Source of the DNA: Eucalyptus grandis
Taxonomy: Eukaryota; Streptophyta; Magnoliopsida; Myrtales; Myrtaceae
Direction: 5' to 3'
DNA: 64,000 nucleotides
NCBI RefSeq assembly: GCF_016545825.1
Contig: NC_052618.1
Coordinates: forward strand, 2,606,461-2,670,460
Under the pieces are notes generated by a model. It was not told the origin of the DNA. It did no database searches and saw only the letters and a program-made list of their open reading frames with translations. Both the position numbers and the translations under genes were made by a program. Shown piece by piece: positions 1 to 11,247 of this stretch. How positions within the stretch are numbered: position 1 is the stretch's first letter; every line of letters begins with the position of its first letter.

Positions 1-759
1 AAAAGTGATTTTTTTTTTTCTGTCGGTTAGCCGACGCATGGAAAGATAGAAAGGAGAGGGAGAGTGCATGAAATGACAACGCACCCACCATTCTTGAATG
101 AAGAAAATATGGAAATAAGAATTAGGGCCGGGGGCCAAATCTTTGTTCAGAGGATGCGTAACAAAGATGGGATCCACATCTCCTCTTAATTTTCTCCCTT
201 CTTTTGCTTGGCCTTCCTAATTTATTTTGGTTAGGCATATTGCCTAGATTCATGCGCGCCATGTCTCATGCTGAAATTTGCATCACCAACACTTTTCATT
301 TTTTCTAGGTATATAAGGTTAGTACCCAAAAAAAATCCCAAACTAAATTCATTGTAAACTTGCTCACTATGAGACACATATTTAAAATATTTTGTGTCCT
401 AAAAAATCTTGAATTTATATTAACGCAATAAATATGCCCTTAAACGGTGCTAGAATAGAGAATATATTAATATATAAGTTTTGGTCTTTCAAGAGTAAAA
501 TGCACGGGGTTAAGTCGTCTTCTCCATCACGAGTGAAAATAATTCCTCGTGATACCAAAAAATAAGATCGAAATTTATGGTTTTTTTTCCTATTTAAAAT
601 GGCCAGAAAATATAGGCTCATGCGGCTCGAGGCAAAGGGCAAAAATCAGCAATTCACCTTATGGAAATCAAGAAAATGGAAATATCTTTTGGTATAGTTC
701 TCCAATTTTTAGTTGGGCCCCACTTCTCTCTTTTCCGCTCGTGGGGCCCATCCGCATCC
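1..759. other. Unassigned AT-rich DNA
   Basis: No gene, RNA or terminal repeat is recognised here. Open frames are short and carry no familiar motif. The stretch ends at the target-site duplication of the first SINE. Confidence 0.5.
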
Positions 760-773
760 GGGCGTCTTTATTT

Positions 774-987
774 ATTTTATTTTTTTTTGTCGATCCTATT
801 CTAAGCCTATTCTAACACTCACTCTCAAATTTTTACCTTGTCTCTTTGCAAGGCATGGGAGTCGAAATCCACTCCTGAAATGATATCGTTCCCACCCCAA
901 TCCCCCCTAAGAAGGTGGGGATTTGAACCCCTCACCTCCCCCTTCAAAGTTGGAAGAATGGCCACTAGGGCGAACCCCCAGTGGGTT
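774..987 (-). mobile_element. tRNA-derived SINE, copy 1, complete with TSD
   Basis: Non-autonomous retroposon on the minus strand. It is flanked by a perfect 14-bp direct repeat, GGGCGTCTTTATTT, at 760-773 and 988-1001. The T-rich tract at about 775-788 is its tail read in reverse. A Pol III B-box-like motif lies at 919-929 (GGTTCAAATCC on the minus strand), with an A-box-like motif near 960-976. The body aligns throughout with the second copy at 2544-2753, including the segment after the B box (GGGAGTCGAAATCC on the plus strand). The TSD, A-rich tail and internal Pol III promoter together identify a SINE. The family name is not recognised. Mobility would depend on a LINE reverse transcriptase, and none is seen here. 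Confidence 0.88.
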
Positions 988-1001
988 GGGCGTCTTTATT
1001 T

Positions 1002-2077
1002 GGGGAGGAGAGAATTCTTAGGTCAAAAGTGTGAACTGATTAACACCTTTTGGTTATCAACTACTTAAGGAAACTTGTGCTTTTAGTTTCAAAGCTTGAG
1101 GTATCCATCGCAACAATACCATTGAAGTTTTAGTTTTTTCTTTTTTTCCTTCTTTTTTCCCTTTTTGGTTAGACCCAATATATATCCATATGAAATGTTG
1201 AAATAAGCATCGATTAATAATACTTTAGAGATAGACGGATGAGAGCCTTGTATATCCTGACAATGAACAATTACTCATTTGCTTGCCCAACCTGTACACA
1301 CACATAGTCCACAAAAAAATCTTACAAAATCCAAAGTCTACAATGGGCCAGAGTAATTATCGCGAGTGCTTCTTGGACCTTGGTGGCTGTTTTTAGTTAT
1401 TATTTATCAGTTTAATGCGATTCCCATTCCATTACCATTCAACTTCCACATCCTCAACGGATGCTCGGGGCTGGGATAGGATAGATTTGATTACCTCATT
1501 TCTGGGATTACTCCTAATTCTCAACATGATATATAGAAAATAGCACATTTAATTGTTACCACATTAATGAATAATACTTATGTATGCCACAACTTGTAAC
1601 ATCATCGAGGCACGATTCCCCAAGCTTGCAAGGGACTGAAGACACTATTAGGCGGGCTCGATCGATGACATTTGGTCTAAGAGGTCACCTTATCCAAGAA
1701 TTCGTTCACATTAGGATGAATGAAAGCACGCGATCCTAATATTTCACCACAGCCCACCCCATAGGCACCTCCACCTAGTATACCGCGACTTCTTCCAAAT
1801 ATATATCCACACGACTACAACTACTGCTTTATAAATAATAAATAATGGTTTTTTTTTTATATACGAGTTGTTGTTGCTTTTTATTTTCATTTTTACTCTC
1901 TTTTTTTTTGGTTTGAATTGAGCAGTTCTCCTTGCCTTACGACGACTTGTGGAGAGAGAAAAGATCAAGACTGGGAAGTGGAAGCTCTTCCAATGGCGAT
2001 GGGACAGCAGAGCCACGTGGCGGTGCCCCACACCCACTTGGACAGTGGCCATGGAGCCCGTGGGTCCCATGGATCAC
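1002..2077. other. Unassigned intergenic DNA between the SINE copies
   Basis: AT-rich with pyrimidine runs. No coding frame with recognisable motifs. The more GC-rich part at 1920-2130 leads into a hairpin. Confidence 0.45.
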
Positions 2078-2130
2078 GGCGCTATTCTCAACCAGGGAAA
2101 CTAGGTCATCCCGTGGTTGAGAACAGTGCC
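2078..2130. repeat. Short imperfect hairpin
   Basis: A stem of about 20 nt: GGCGCTATTCTCAACCAGGG at 2078-2097 pairs with its near-complement at 2110-2130 (with a one-base bulge and two mismatches or wobble pairs) across a 12-nt loop. It lies in a locally GC-rich stretch. No function can be assigned. It may be a relic of a small inverted-repeat element. Confidence 0.5.
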
Positions 2131-2398
2131 GTCAGTGCGTGTCAACCCAATTGTGAACATTTACCCCATCTTCACTCACTCCAAGCGCGATAGGCTACTA
2201 TACTTGTCTACCCGTAGTAGCCAGAGCCGAAGTCTTGACGTGGTGTCTACCTTCACCACTGTGAGGTCCCCTAATTCCTGTCTATTTTTGTCTTCTCGAT
2301 AGAGAGGGAGTAAGAGGACAGCGCGGGGTCTCCCACCCCAGGGCGGTTCTCCCACTTGTTTCCTCCGTCCGTGAGCCTTTTAATGACATAATTAGGAT

Positions 2399-2403
<5 letters not shown>

Positions 2404-2452
<49 letters not shown>
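2404..2452. repeat. (AG)n microsatellite
   Basis: About 24 uninterrupted AG units. The ORFs across it are low-complexity artefacts. Confidence 0.95.
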
Positions 2453-2455
<3 letters not shown>

Positions 2456-2466
2456 CCAGGGTGGTT

Positions 2467-2541
2467 CTGCTCAACTTACCGCTGCCTGTAACTAGCCTCT
2501 AATGCCTGCTCAGCTTACCGCTGCCTGTAACTAGCCTTAGA
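2467..2541. repeat. 39-bp tandem duplication
   Basis: Two head-to-tail copies, units starting near 2467 and 2506. Both contain CTTACCGCTGCCTGTAACTA and differ at a few bases. The second unit runs into the left TSD of SINE copy 2, so the SINE landed in or beside the duplicated segment. Confidence 0.85.
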
Positions 2542-2543
2542 GG

Positions 2544-2753
2544 GGGGGTTCGCCCCAGTGGCCACCCTTCCAACACGGAAGGGGGAGGTGAGGGGTTCAA
2601 ATCCCCACATTCTTAAGGGAATGGGGTGGGGACGCGTAAGTTTCAGAAGTGGGTTTCGACTCCCACGCCCTGCACGAGGCAGGGCAAAAGTTTGAGAGTG
2701 AGTGTAGCGTAGGAATAGAGTAGGACTAAAAAAAAAAAAAAAAAAAAAAAAAA
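2544..2753 (+). mobile_element. tRNA-derived SINE, copy 2, complete with TSD
   Basis: Same family as the copy at 774-987, opposite strand. The B box GGTTCAAATCC is at 2594-2604, inside a T-arm-like hairpin (GGGG stem, seven-base loop). The A-box-like part is around 2551-2563. A second T-arm-like hairpin, GTGGGTTTCGACTCCCAC, follows at about 2651-2668, so the body may be a dimeric tRNA-like structure. The element ends in 26 A residues (2728-2753). A 15-bp TSD with one mismatch flanks it: AACTAGCCTTAGAGG at 2529-2543 and AACTAGCCCTAGAGG at 2752-2766, the latter sharing its first two A's with the tail. The clean tail suggests a fairly recent insertion. Confidence 0.9.
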
Positions 2754-2903
2754 CTAGCCCTAGAGGAGAGAGAAAGATAAGTTCATATAATAATTTTTTT
2801 ATTCAAATGTCAAATGACACGTGTCGTTTTATTAATGGATCCACAAGCATATGCCATGTAGATGGGTGATGTGGCGATTGCAAAATATTTTCTCCATAAA
2901 TAG

Positions 2904-2904
<1 letters not shown>

Positions 2905-2966
<62 letters not shown>
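2905..2966. repeat. (GA)n microsatellite
   Basis: About 30 GA units, a second long GA array within 0.6 kb of the first. Confidence 0.95.
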
Positions 2967-2969
<3 letters not shown>

Positions 2970-5168
2970 GACCTACCTCTGAAATTTATTTCTTGAATGA
3001 ACCTCCAAAAATTCTTAAATATCTAATTAAGATTTTTTTTTTTTTGTTTTTCAATGTGTCATGTACTTATATTAATGTGTGCGCGGTGTATTGTACATCT
3101 AGTTGAAATAATGATAGCAATCCTTAATTTCCTCCCTAACTTTTTCGCAGAATTGAATAGTGACAAAAAAATGTATTGAATTAAATTGCAAGAGAGATAT
3201 GATAGAGGTTAAGGCAAACACGATTTCTTCAAATTAACACGTAGATTTTTGTGTTTACTTAACATGAGGTCACGTTATTGCATTTCCTGTGCATAACCTA
3301 AAATTGCTATAACACCAAGCTAATGATGGCATTTATTCTTAATAAAAAGACTAAAAAAGCGAAAGTGCTAGCAAGTAACCTCAGCAAGCCTACAAGATTC
3401 TCGAAATATACAAGTTTGTGTTAAAAAAAATAATTATATTTTTGTTGAAATTTGTTGGTGCAGCGGCGAGGAGGGATATTGTGAAATTCTATGGGAAGAT
3501 TAAGAACCAATAAAATTGAGATATTTAGGACAAAATTGACACTTGTCCCTTCCTCGTGGGATAAGCCAAGGGAGGGGCATATGTGTCCTTTGACTTAGGA
3601 TGTGTTGGTGGGGCTTATCTTGGGGAATGAGTCGGAGTTTCCGGTGGTATCGGAAGAGTTATGGCTTGAGTGGAGACTGTTTGTTAAGTTTAGTAAATCA
3701 TGGGTAGACTCCTCTAATGAAAAAAGTCATCCAAGGCAACGTCCATCTTTGATTATGATGGGAAAAAAAAAACACCAAGTAAATAAGTTCAATTAATTTG
3801 AAAAGTGAAGTAATTTGAGCGAATTATTGCTAGTTTATAGCTGGGTTAATTAAATTTTATACGAGGATATTAAAGTAATACCTAGATTAGTTTATAACCT
3901 TTTTTATGTTTTAATATCATAGAGATTGGTATTTTTCTCATACTTAATATGAAATAATCATACGAGGATAATATGAAGATAATTTGTAATTTTCTTCCTC
4001 CTTTCCTTACATTGGAAAGTGGCTTTTCCTAAAATATACACTAAAAAAATCACTGGTACTATCTATGACTTATGCTTTGAGAAACCTTAACATTATTAGA
4101 GCTTTTCTTTTATTTTTCATTTACATCACGACTCATGGTTAAAAAATTTGTATTACAGACTCGCCCTTCAGAGCACACGCCAAGTAAATTACTAAAGATT
4201 TTTTTATTATTTTTTTCGTTTCGTTGGGCGGTGTGGACTGGGAGCTAGGGGGCGGACGGGGTTTGGTTGGGCGGGAGTTTGAGTTAGAGAAGTCCCGCGA
4301 GATTTGACCCGTCGCCCCGTCACCTCAAAAAATGCTGGGAAAAGGGCATTTGACTTTTTATCCTTCGAGAAGTCCGAGAAAAAAAAAAAATGTCCTGAAG
4401 AAAGGACATGAAATTGAAGCCACGATGGGGTGGGGTCCACGACGGTGACACCCTGAGTCTCTCTCCTTCTCTCTCTCTCTCACTTTCTCCTTCCTCCCTT
4501 TCACTTTCGTAACTGGGGAGGGGAGTCGGTGGATATTACCGTTCCAACCGGAATTTTAAAAATCTTTTTTCAATTAATAAATTCATATAAATGACTAAAA
4601 AAAGGTTATTCCAATCGAGCCTCCATACATTTTTTTGTTAGGTTCCGTTATTTCCTAAAATCCGTGTTTGAAGATGTAACGTAGGAATGATTTTCTTAAC
4701 TGACGCTCACGCTTGGAAAATTTGATTTAATGCATGGAATTCCCCTTCTCATTTTATCCAACAAGACATGAATAGAAGTTTTTATTTTAATTTTTATTTA
4801 ATATAAATTTTTGCTAACAAATAATATTCATGCCCTTGCAAAGTTAACTTTTTTTGGCTCCAACTCGCAGAGTTTGGCAAGGACTTGATATTCATGATTA
4901 GAAATTGTTATTAATACCAAAATTTTGATGAGTTAGTTATTTACTACAAAACTCCTGAATAATAATAGCATCAACTTAGTTCATAAATTCATTGTAGACA
5001 TTGGTATTATTTTCGTTTAATAGGAATAGGTGCACAATTACATTCAAATCAACTCAACGCGCCGACTTACCGACTCATATGATCTTCCAAGACTAAGCCT
5101 ACCTCAAGCTCAATGCACTCCAATTAACTCAACCATACCTTTTAAGCCTCACGAGCACGTGCTATGAG
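2967..5168. other. Unassigned intergenic DNA
   Basis: AT-rich with no recognisable coding frame. A GC-richer patch at 4215-4520 with CT-rich runs resembles a plant promoter or leader but has no attached gene. The 64-aa open frame at 3602-3796 has no family features I recognise. Confidence 0.4.
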
Positions 5169-5910
5169 TAGAGGTGGCAAAATGGGTCTTAGACTCATAT
5201 ATAACCCATTTAAATATAAATTGATCATATATGGGTCACTTATTTTTTGAAGAAATTAGTTAAATGGGTTTAACAACTAAAGACTTAAGAGATGTAAGTC
5301 TTATGTGGGTCTTAAATGGGTTGGATTTATAACCCATTTTCAAACCAAAACCTCACAATCTCTCTATTCCCTCTTTAGCTTTACAAAAATATATTTTTTT
5401 AAATCAAAATTATATTTTTATTTTTTCCTTTTTTTTCCTTTCTTTTTCCTCCTTCTAGTGGTTGGCACGGTGATGGTTGGCGACTGGCTAGACAAGCCTT
5501 AACCTCACTGGTGTCGGCGAGCTCGAGCTCGCCAGATCTAGCGAGACTTAAGCCTCACCTAACACCGATCGAGAACTCGCTTACATCGGGCGAGGCTTGA
5601 GCCTGGCCAGATCTGGGGAGGGGGCGAGCTTGAGCGATTTGGCAAGGCTCGAGCTCGCTAGATCTGGCGAGGTGGAGGCATCGCCAACATCCGGCAAGGC
5701 TTGAGCCTTGCCGATTTAGTGAGCCTTAAGCTCGCCAGCGTCGGCGAGCTGGGCAAGCTTGAAGAAAAAAAAAAAATAAAACGAAAATTGAAAATTATAT
5801 TCCTAAAAAATAAAAAATAATTAAAATTCGATTTCTTTAAAATAATTATTTTAAAAATTATAAAAATTGTCCATTAAATTGTGTTGTATGAAAATATTTT
5901 AGCAATACCA

Positions 5911-5943
<33 letters not shown>

Positions 5944-6118
5944 AGAAATGAGTTTTCTTAAGTTAAGTTAAATGGATCGGATATGAGTTAAGTATAGGTT
6001 AGGTTGAGTATAAGTAAAAAAATTTGCACTGCAATAAATAATTTAAATTGGTTGATTTGGATCGGACCATTTATGACCGGACCCAAACCCGACTCGATCC
6101 ACATGTTTAATGGATCTA
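5169..6118. mobile_element. Non-autonomous hAT-like element with GC-rich core (copy 1)
   Basis: Begins TAGAGGTGGCAAAATGGGTC, a terminus style common in plant hAT MITEs. It continues with repeated ATGGGT/ACCCAT words and a T-rich block. A GC-rich core at about 5513-5763 is built from variants of GGCGAGGCTCGAGCTCGCC. An A-rich block and an (AT)n run at 5918-5942 follow. The far end is degenerate, near GGATCTAG at 6118. The same order of blocks occurs at 36570-38071, which shows these are two copies of one repeat family. No convincing 8-bp TSD was found, so the exact ends are provisional. Confidence 0.6.
5513..5763. repeat. Degenerate GC-rich tandem core
   Basis: Repeated, often palindromic words such as GAGCTCGAGCTCGCC and CCAGATCTGGCGAG, sharply GC-rich against AT-rich flanks. 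It matches the core of the 36.6-38.1 kb copy in word content but has fewer regular units. Confidence 0.7.
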
Positions 6119-7323
6119 GTTTTAAGCAACAAGCTAAGTGACAAAAAAATATTTTAAGGGTTGTGCCAAAAGACATTTAGGACCTTCCAAAATGCACCTA
6201 TGTTTCTTTTATAGCTAGAGTAAAATATTATTCTAAAAGCATGATATTTTTTCCTTTTTTTTTTAAAGAAAAATTTCTCAACTTTCGAGAGGTGGCTTCA
6301 TTTGGTTAGAAAGGTGACAAAATGCCCTTTACACTTCTACTTTTTGGGAGGAGAAGAGGAGAGGAAGACTTTTCAGTTTCCAGTCACTTCTTCACTTTTA
6401 TTTATTTATTATTATCTTTTTTCTATTTAATTTCTGGTGTTAAAATGTCATATGGGGTGGTGATGTGATTGTCGTTTGGTCGAGGTCGTTCGCTTCCATT
6501 CCCTTTTTCGTGTGGCAGCAAGGGGTGGCAGGGGAGGGGCTAGTTTATGCTCATTGCTCATCGCACTGCCTCACTCTTCCTTGAACCACTTGTTCCTCTT
6601 TCTTTCTTCCCCCAATATAATTTTCTGCAATCATGCTTGAGATTGCATTCATGAGGAGTTATGAAGCAGCTAGCTTCTCGAACAGGATAAATACAATCTT
6701 TTCATAGTCCCATAGGCAAGGTGACCATTTAGTTTGCCTTGATTATCTTGATTCCTTGCAATGAAAATAAGGATATTTCATTTCAAGATTTGAAACAACT
6801 GCCCCTGCAAGGATGCGGCCTAAAAGGACTCAAAGGAAATAATTGGAAAAATTTTGAGGGTAAATGATGATGTCTAATGAAATAATTTACACAACATGAA
6901 ATTTTACTAATGTCTTCTTTCCCTCCCTACTTAGAAAGGAAAGCTCAAAAATCTAATTGATTATTTTTCATAATTTAGGATAGGTGGTTGAGAATTCATT
7001 CCCTCTCTTTTCGATTTTTTGTTGGGTAGAGTTGAAACAAAAGTAAGAATAAGATATTCTTCATTTTCCTTATTATCTTTTTTCTTTTTGTGAGTATGAT
7101 TCTTTTTTTTTTTTTTTTTTTTTGTTTTTTTTTTTTTTTTTTTTTTTTTGTGTTCCGGAGACTAGCCAGTATTGAATGCCATGATGGAGAGGGAAGCAAC
7201 GATTGGGGTTGGGCTTTATGACGCGGGCGAGGCAAGAGGCAGCCTTGGAAAATGAAAGGGCTCATGGCTTTTGAGGTTTGTCATGGCATTCATCAATAGT
7301 CCCATTTGTCCTCCTTTCATTCA
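6119..7323. other. Unassigned intergenic DNA with long poly-T
   Basis: No gene recognised. An almost pure T tract lies at about 7103-7150. The lysine-rich reverse-strand ORF over it is a homopolymer artefact. Confidence 0.4.
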
Positions 7324-7972
7324 AAAAAGTAACTCTGTACTTGCAATTTGACATTATGGAATAAGGCAATTCTTTCTTCTTCGGCTACAGCAAATAAGGC
7401 AAAATAGTTTTTAGAGAGAAAAGCGTCTTAAAGGGTGAGAAAGAAAAATTATACATAAGTGGAGGAGGGTCTTGTGTTTTATAGCCATAGATGGCTGGCT
7501 AGGAGTGCTAGCAATTAATTGCCATAAAGAAGAGGGCGTGTAGCACCATCCTATCAAAACTAGAGAGAGGATGTGAGTAATAAATTTGGTTGGTACTTAA
7601 AAGCAATGAAAACAATTATGGTGTCAAAAAAGTAATTTTGTACTCACAATTTGAATTTGACATTTGCGGAATGAGGTAATTCTGTCTTCTTCGGCTTGGC
7701 ACGGCAAATGAGGTAAAAGAGTTTTCAAAGAGAAAAACGTCTTAAAGGGTGAGAAAGAAAACTTATACATAAGTGGAGGAGGGTTCTGACCAAAAACAAA
7801 AAAAAAAGGAGGAGGGCCTTGTGTTTCCTAGCCATAGATGGCTAGCTAGGAGTGCTAGCAATTAATTGCCATAAAGAAGAGGGCGTGTAGCATCACCCTA
7901 GCAAAACTAGAGAGAGGATGTGAGCAATAAATTTGGTTCGTCCTTAGAAGTAGTGAAAACAATTCCGGTGTT
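7324..7972. repeat. Tandem duplication A, two units of about 0.3 kb
   Basis: Unit 1 is about 7324-7625 and unit 2 about 7626-7972, head to tail. Shared anchors include the word around CTTAAAGGGTGAGAAAGAAA and the block ending in AAGAGGGCGTGTAGCA. Unit 2 carries an extra A-rich insertion near 7787-7815. Non-coding. Confidence 0.88.
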
Positions 7973-8141
7973 TCATGAAGATAAACACGAAATCTCTCTC
8001 TCCCTCCCTCCCCCTCTCTCCCCCATTATTATCAATTTTGGTGGTGATTAATGATTATATGAGGGTCCTAATCGTTTCTACTGGGATTTGGACTTTATAA
8101 ATTGATACGGTCGATAGGGGAAAATCATGTCCATTCAGCAC

Positions 8142-8952
8142 GGGACACTTAATCACTAGCTATAGGGATACTGTCCATCATCATTACTAACTTTGAATGC
8201 TGGAAAAATAAGTATTTATCTATCATTCTAATCTGATCTTATTTAATTAGTTATACTGACATTTAATGTGTTTAATTTAATGAGAGGGAGTCTTTCTTCT
8301 TCTTCTTCTTTTTTCAAATAAAAGTTCTAAAGATTTTGTTAAGTAGTAAAAGAGGTTTTAGAAGATTTAGTAAGTTGTTGTTTAACCAAATGACTGTTTT
8401 GTCTCCCAATATATATATATATATAATTCAAAGTATGAAAAGAACTTGAGAAATATTGTTTAAGTCTCCAATTTAATTACAAATATCTTATTATATAATG
8501 AATTTTAATATTGTAAATTGAACTGCAAATAAAACATATAGGGGCACTTAATAACTTGCTATAGGGATATTGTCCATCATCATTACTAACTTTTAATGCT
8601 GAAAAAATAAATATTTATCTATCATTCTAATCCAATCTTATTTAATTAGTTATACTGACATTTAATGTGTTTAATTTAATGAGAGGGAGTCTTTCTTTTT
8701 TCTTTTTCTTTTTCAAATAAAAGTTCAAAAGCCTTTGCTAAGTAGTAAAAGAGGTTTTAAAAGATTTAGTAAGTTGCTGTTGTTTAACCTTATGACTGTT
8801 TTGTCTCCAAATAAAAATTTATGTTCATTTCTTTTTGTAATTCAAAGTACGAAAATAACTCCATAAATATTGTTGAAGTCTCCAATTTAATTACAAATAT
8901 CTTATTATATAATGAATTTTAATATTGTAAATTGAACTGCAAATAAAACTTA
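8142..8952. repeat. Tandem duplication B, two units of about 0.4 kb
   Basis: Unit 1 is 8142-8540 and unit 2 about 8542-8952, head to tail and similar throughout, for example at TATACTGACATTTAATGTGT. A short (AT)n expansion near 8410 occurs only in unit 1. Non-coding and unrelated in sequence to duplication A, which ends only about 170 bp upstream. Confidence 0.9.
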
Positions 8953-10630
8953 TATATTTCTACAAATAGGTATACCGATTGTATTTCATAATATATGTCA
9001 AGGAAGTTAAGCAACCATGGGAATGTATTTTGAGAAAATGTAAGTCTCTGGCCAATGGAAATAGTATTTGATAAAGTGTTTTTAAAAATACATTAAAAAG
9101 CAATTTGATGTAAATGGGGTTTGATTTTTGGTAAATTTCATTGTAATAAAAAACCTCAAAATATGACATGCCAACTTATGGCAATTTGACCTTGATGTTA
9201 ATAGAGGAGAGCCCGTCATCTTTCTCCAGGTCCCCACTCCTTTATTATTGAGTTTAACTTGGTGTAGAAACACGAAACTCAAAGGGGAGGTAGGTGCAAT
9301 AGATTAATTCCTCTTTCCATTTATTTAGTCCATTCCGAGGTTTTGGGTCTTTTGAGGGGTCATTTGCAATAACACTTCATGGAAAAGAAGAAGAAGAAGA
9401 AGAGGAAGAAGGTATTATTTAACTTGATCCATTTATAGTAATCCATTTGTATGAATGTCGTCAAACCAACATTACTAAAACACATAGATATGAAAAAAAA
9501 ATAAAAGAGGAAGAACTTTTATGTTATGCATGTTTTATAATAGTATTTTCTTTTGGATGTTTTATAATAGTTTGATAAGGTAAAAAGTAACATTTTCAAC
9601 TCATATACTAATTTTTTTTTCAAAAAGATGAAAGATCATAAATTCTATACTATTTTCTTAATTAGTTTTTAAAAAGAAATAGAAGAAGATTATAAGTAGA
9701 AGATAAAACTAAAAATAAAGTTGCCCTTGCATGAACTCCAATGATCTCAAAAAAAGAATGAGGGGCTCTATTTCATCGATTAGGTTAAATAAGTTAAAGA
9801 TGGAATACATGTTGAATATAGCTATTTTCTCGATAACTTTGAGAGTTTTTGTTTTCCCCCTTTCACAAAAGAAAACTCACGTGGGGACAACTTTCTCAGG
9901 ACATCTTTTACCCTTTGGCCATGAGTGTCTTTGCGAATGGAACAAAAGATAACGACAGAATAGAGTTTTATATCTTCCTTTGCACGTTTTTGTTCTGTCG
10001 CATGATTCGACCCCATCATAAGTCAAAATAGATGGATAGTTGTGTTGGGTCCACAACGGTGATGTGCAAGTTAGCATTTCAGTTTCTCTCAGTTTGCTAG
10101 ATGATAAAATTATGAGGCTCATTCATTAAGTAGTAGGATTCTACTTTCATTTCATTTCGAAGGTGTTTTAATTAGTTTATCTTCGAACACTAGAAAATTC
10201 GAAAACATTTTCCAAGAGGTTTTTTTTTTAATCCAGAAAACGTTTTTCAAAGGAGTCGAAAAATATGTCTGATTGTAACGTCTTTTCATTAAGCATGGTC
10301 TCTGACCAAGCATGAAGCATCACGTGAACCGACGTGGCGCCGTGGATGGAGTTTCTGCATGTAAAATAATCATCTTTCCGTGGCTTTCGAATTTTGAATA
10401 TAAAATAGCCCCTAATTTAATGTCTAACATTTCTTCTCTCTCTCTGTGGGATTTTCTCTGGGTCTTAAGTTTGACTCATGGTCAAGTAGTCTGGTCCCCA
10501 CTTATGCTCTTCAATTCGCAGTTGATTCTGCTCTGTTGTCTTGCCCTTAATTACCTCCTTTCCGTTTTCTGTTTTCTCACTTCTCCTCCATAACCCTCTC
10601 TTTCTCTCTCTCTCTCTCGCGGCTCTAGCC
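8953..10630. other. Unassigned DNA, possible upstream flank of the GT47 fragment
   Basis: AT-rich, with a (GAA)n run at 9385-9410. From about 10430 it becomes CT-rich, as in plant 5' leaders, directly before the GT47-like start codon. This part may have been captured with the gene fragment. Confidence 0.4.
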
Positions 10631-10999
10631 ATGTTCACCAAGAAGCACAACAAATTCTTCGACAGCAAACCCTTCCGCATCACTCTCTCTCTCTCCCTCT
10701 TCATCCTCTTCTCTTTCCCTTCCCTCCTCCTCTTTCGGCTCTGGCCGCAGACACCCTCGCCTTTCCATCGCATGCCTCTACAGTCGCTCTTCACCACCCG
10801 AAGCACCAGTTACGACATTGTTGCCGTCTCGACACCTCCTGCTGAGTGCCGCGGAGGGGTCTCAGTCTATATCCACGACCCGCCGCCCGAGTTCAACTTC
10901 GGGCTCCTCCAGGACTGCCAGCACCTGAACCGGTTCACCAACATGTGCCCGCACGTGACTAACCGCGGCCTCGGCCAGCCCCTCCCTTCCTTGGGCCTC
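10631..10999 (+). pseudogene. GT47 (MUR3/XLT2-like) xyloglucan galactosyltransferase, 5' fragment
   Basis: About 120 codons from the N-terminus of a Golgi type-II glycosyltransferase of family GT47, whose xyloglucan members add galactose to xyloglucan side chains. The ATG at 10631 follows a CT-rich leader and is preferred over the in-frame upstream ATG at 10541, whose extra residues look like translated leader. A short basic N-terminus precedes one hydrophobic signal-anchor segment (roughly residues 15-38). The start of the exostosin-type domain follows: VYIHDPPPEFN, then a spaced-cysteine block around DCQHLNRFTNMC and GLGQPLP. Family members are usually 400-600 residues, so most of the catalytic domain is missing. 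After GLGQPLP the frame runs on without stops, but only because it crosses antisense LRR-kinase sequence. GC content is much higher than in the surroundings. No disabling lesion is seen inside the retained part. The family call is good; the exact subgroup is uncertain. Confidence 0.72.
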
Positions 11000-11027
11000 G
11001 GACATGAGGGGCACGGCGGTGGGAGGA

Positions 11028-11247
11028 CGAGCTTGGTGACGCGGCGGGTCCGCGCGCTGCAGGTGACGCCGAGCCACGAGCCGCCGCACGGGTCCGACGA
11101 GTTGGCCCAACCGGCGAGCGAGCCGGAAGTGTCCGCCCATGATTTGAAGGCCAGCAGCGCGGCGGAGTACGGCGAATCGGAGGCGGCGGCCGGGAAGAGG
11201 AGAGACGAGGCGAGGGCGGCGAAGAGGAGGAATCGCGCTGCGGACAT
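11028..11247 (-). pseudogene. LRR receptor-like kinase, 5' fragment (signal peptide plus LRRNT)
   Basis: Minus-strand ATG at 11247. The first 20-25 residues form a secretion signal (FLLFAALASSLLFPAAA). An LRRNT_2-type cap follows: ALLAFKSWADTSGSLAGW, then a DPC...W.GVTC block and RVTKLVL, where the first leucine-rich repeat should begin. This resembles LRR-III or similar plasma-membrane receptor kinases. Family similarity stops after RVTKLVL at about 11028. No further repeats, membrane span or kinase domain are present. The fragment meets the GT47 fragment tail to tail, leaving only a few tens of bases between them. GC content is high. It cannot make a functional receptor. Confidence 0.72.

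Noticed and set aside
2594..2604. A genuine tRNA gene
   Set aside because: Only B-box/T-arm-like parts are present; the acceptor and anticodon arms do not form, and TSDs plus an A tail show a SINE.
5161..6140. 8-bp TSD GCTATGAG / GCTAAGTG for the 5.17-kb element
   Set aside because: Two mismatches and a 14-bp offset from the apparent right end; too weak to define the element.
10541..10630. Upstream in-frame ATG extending the GT47-like protein
   Set aside because: The added residues are translated CT-rich leader; the ATG at 10631 starts the usual basic N-terminus and signal anchor.
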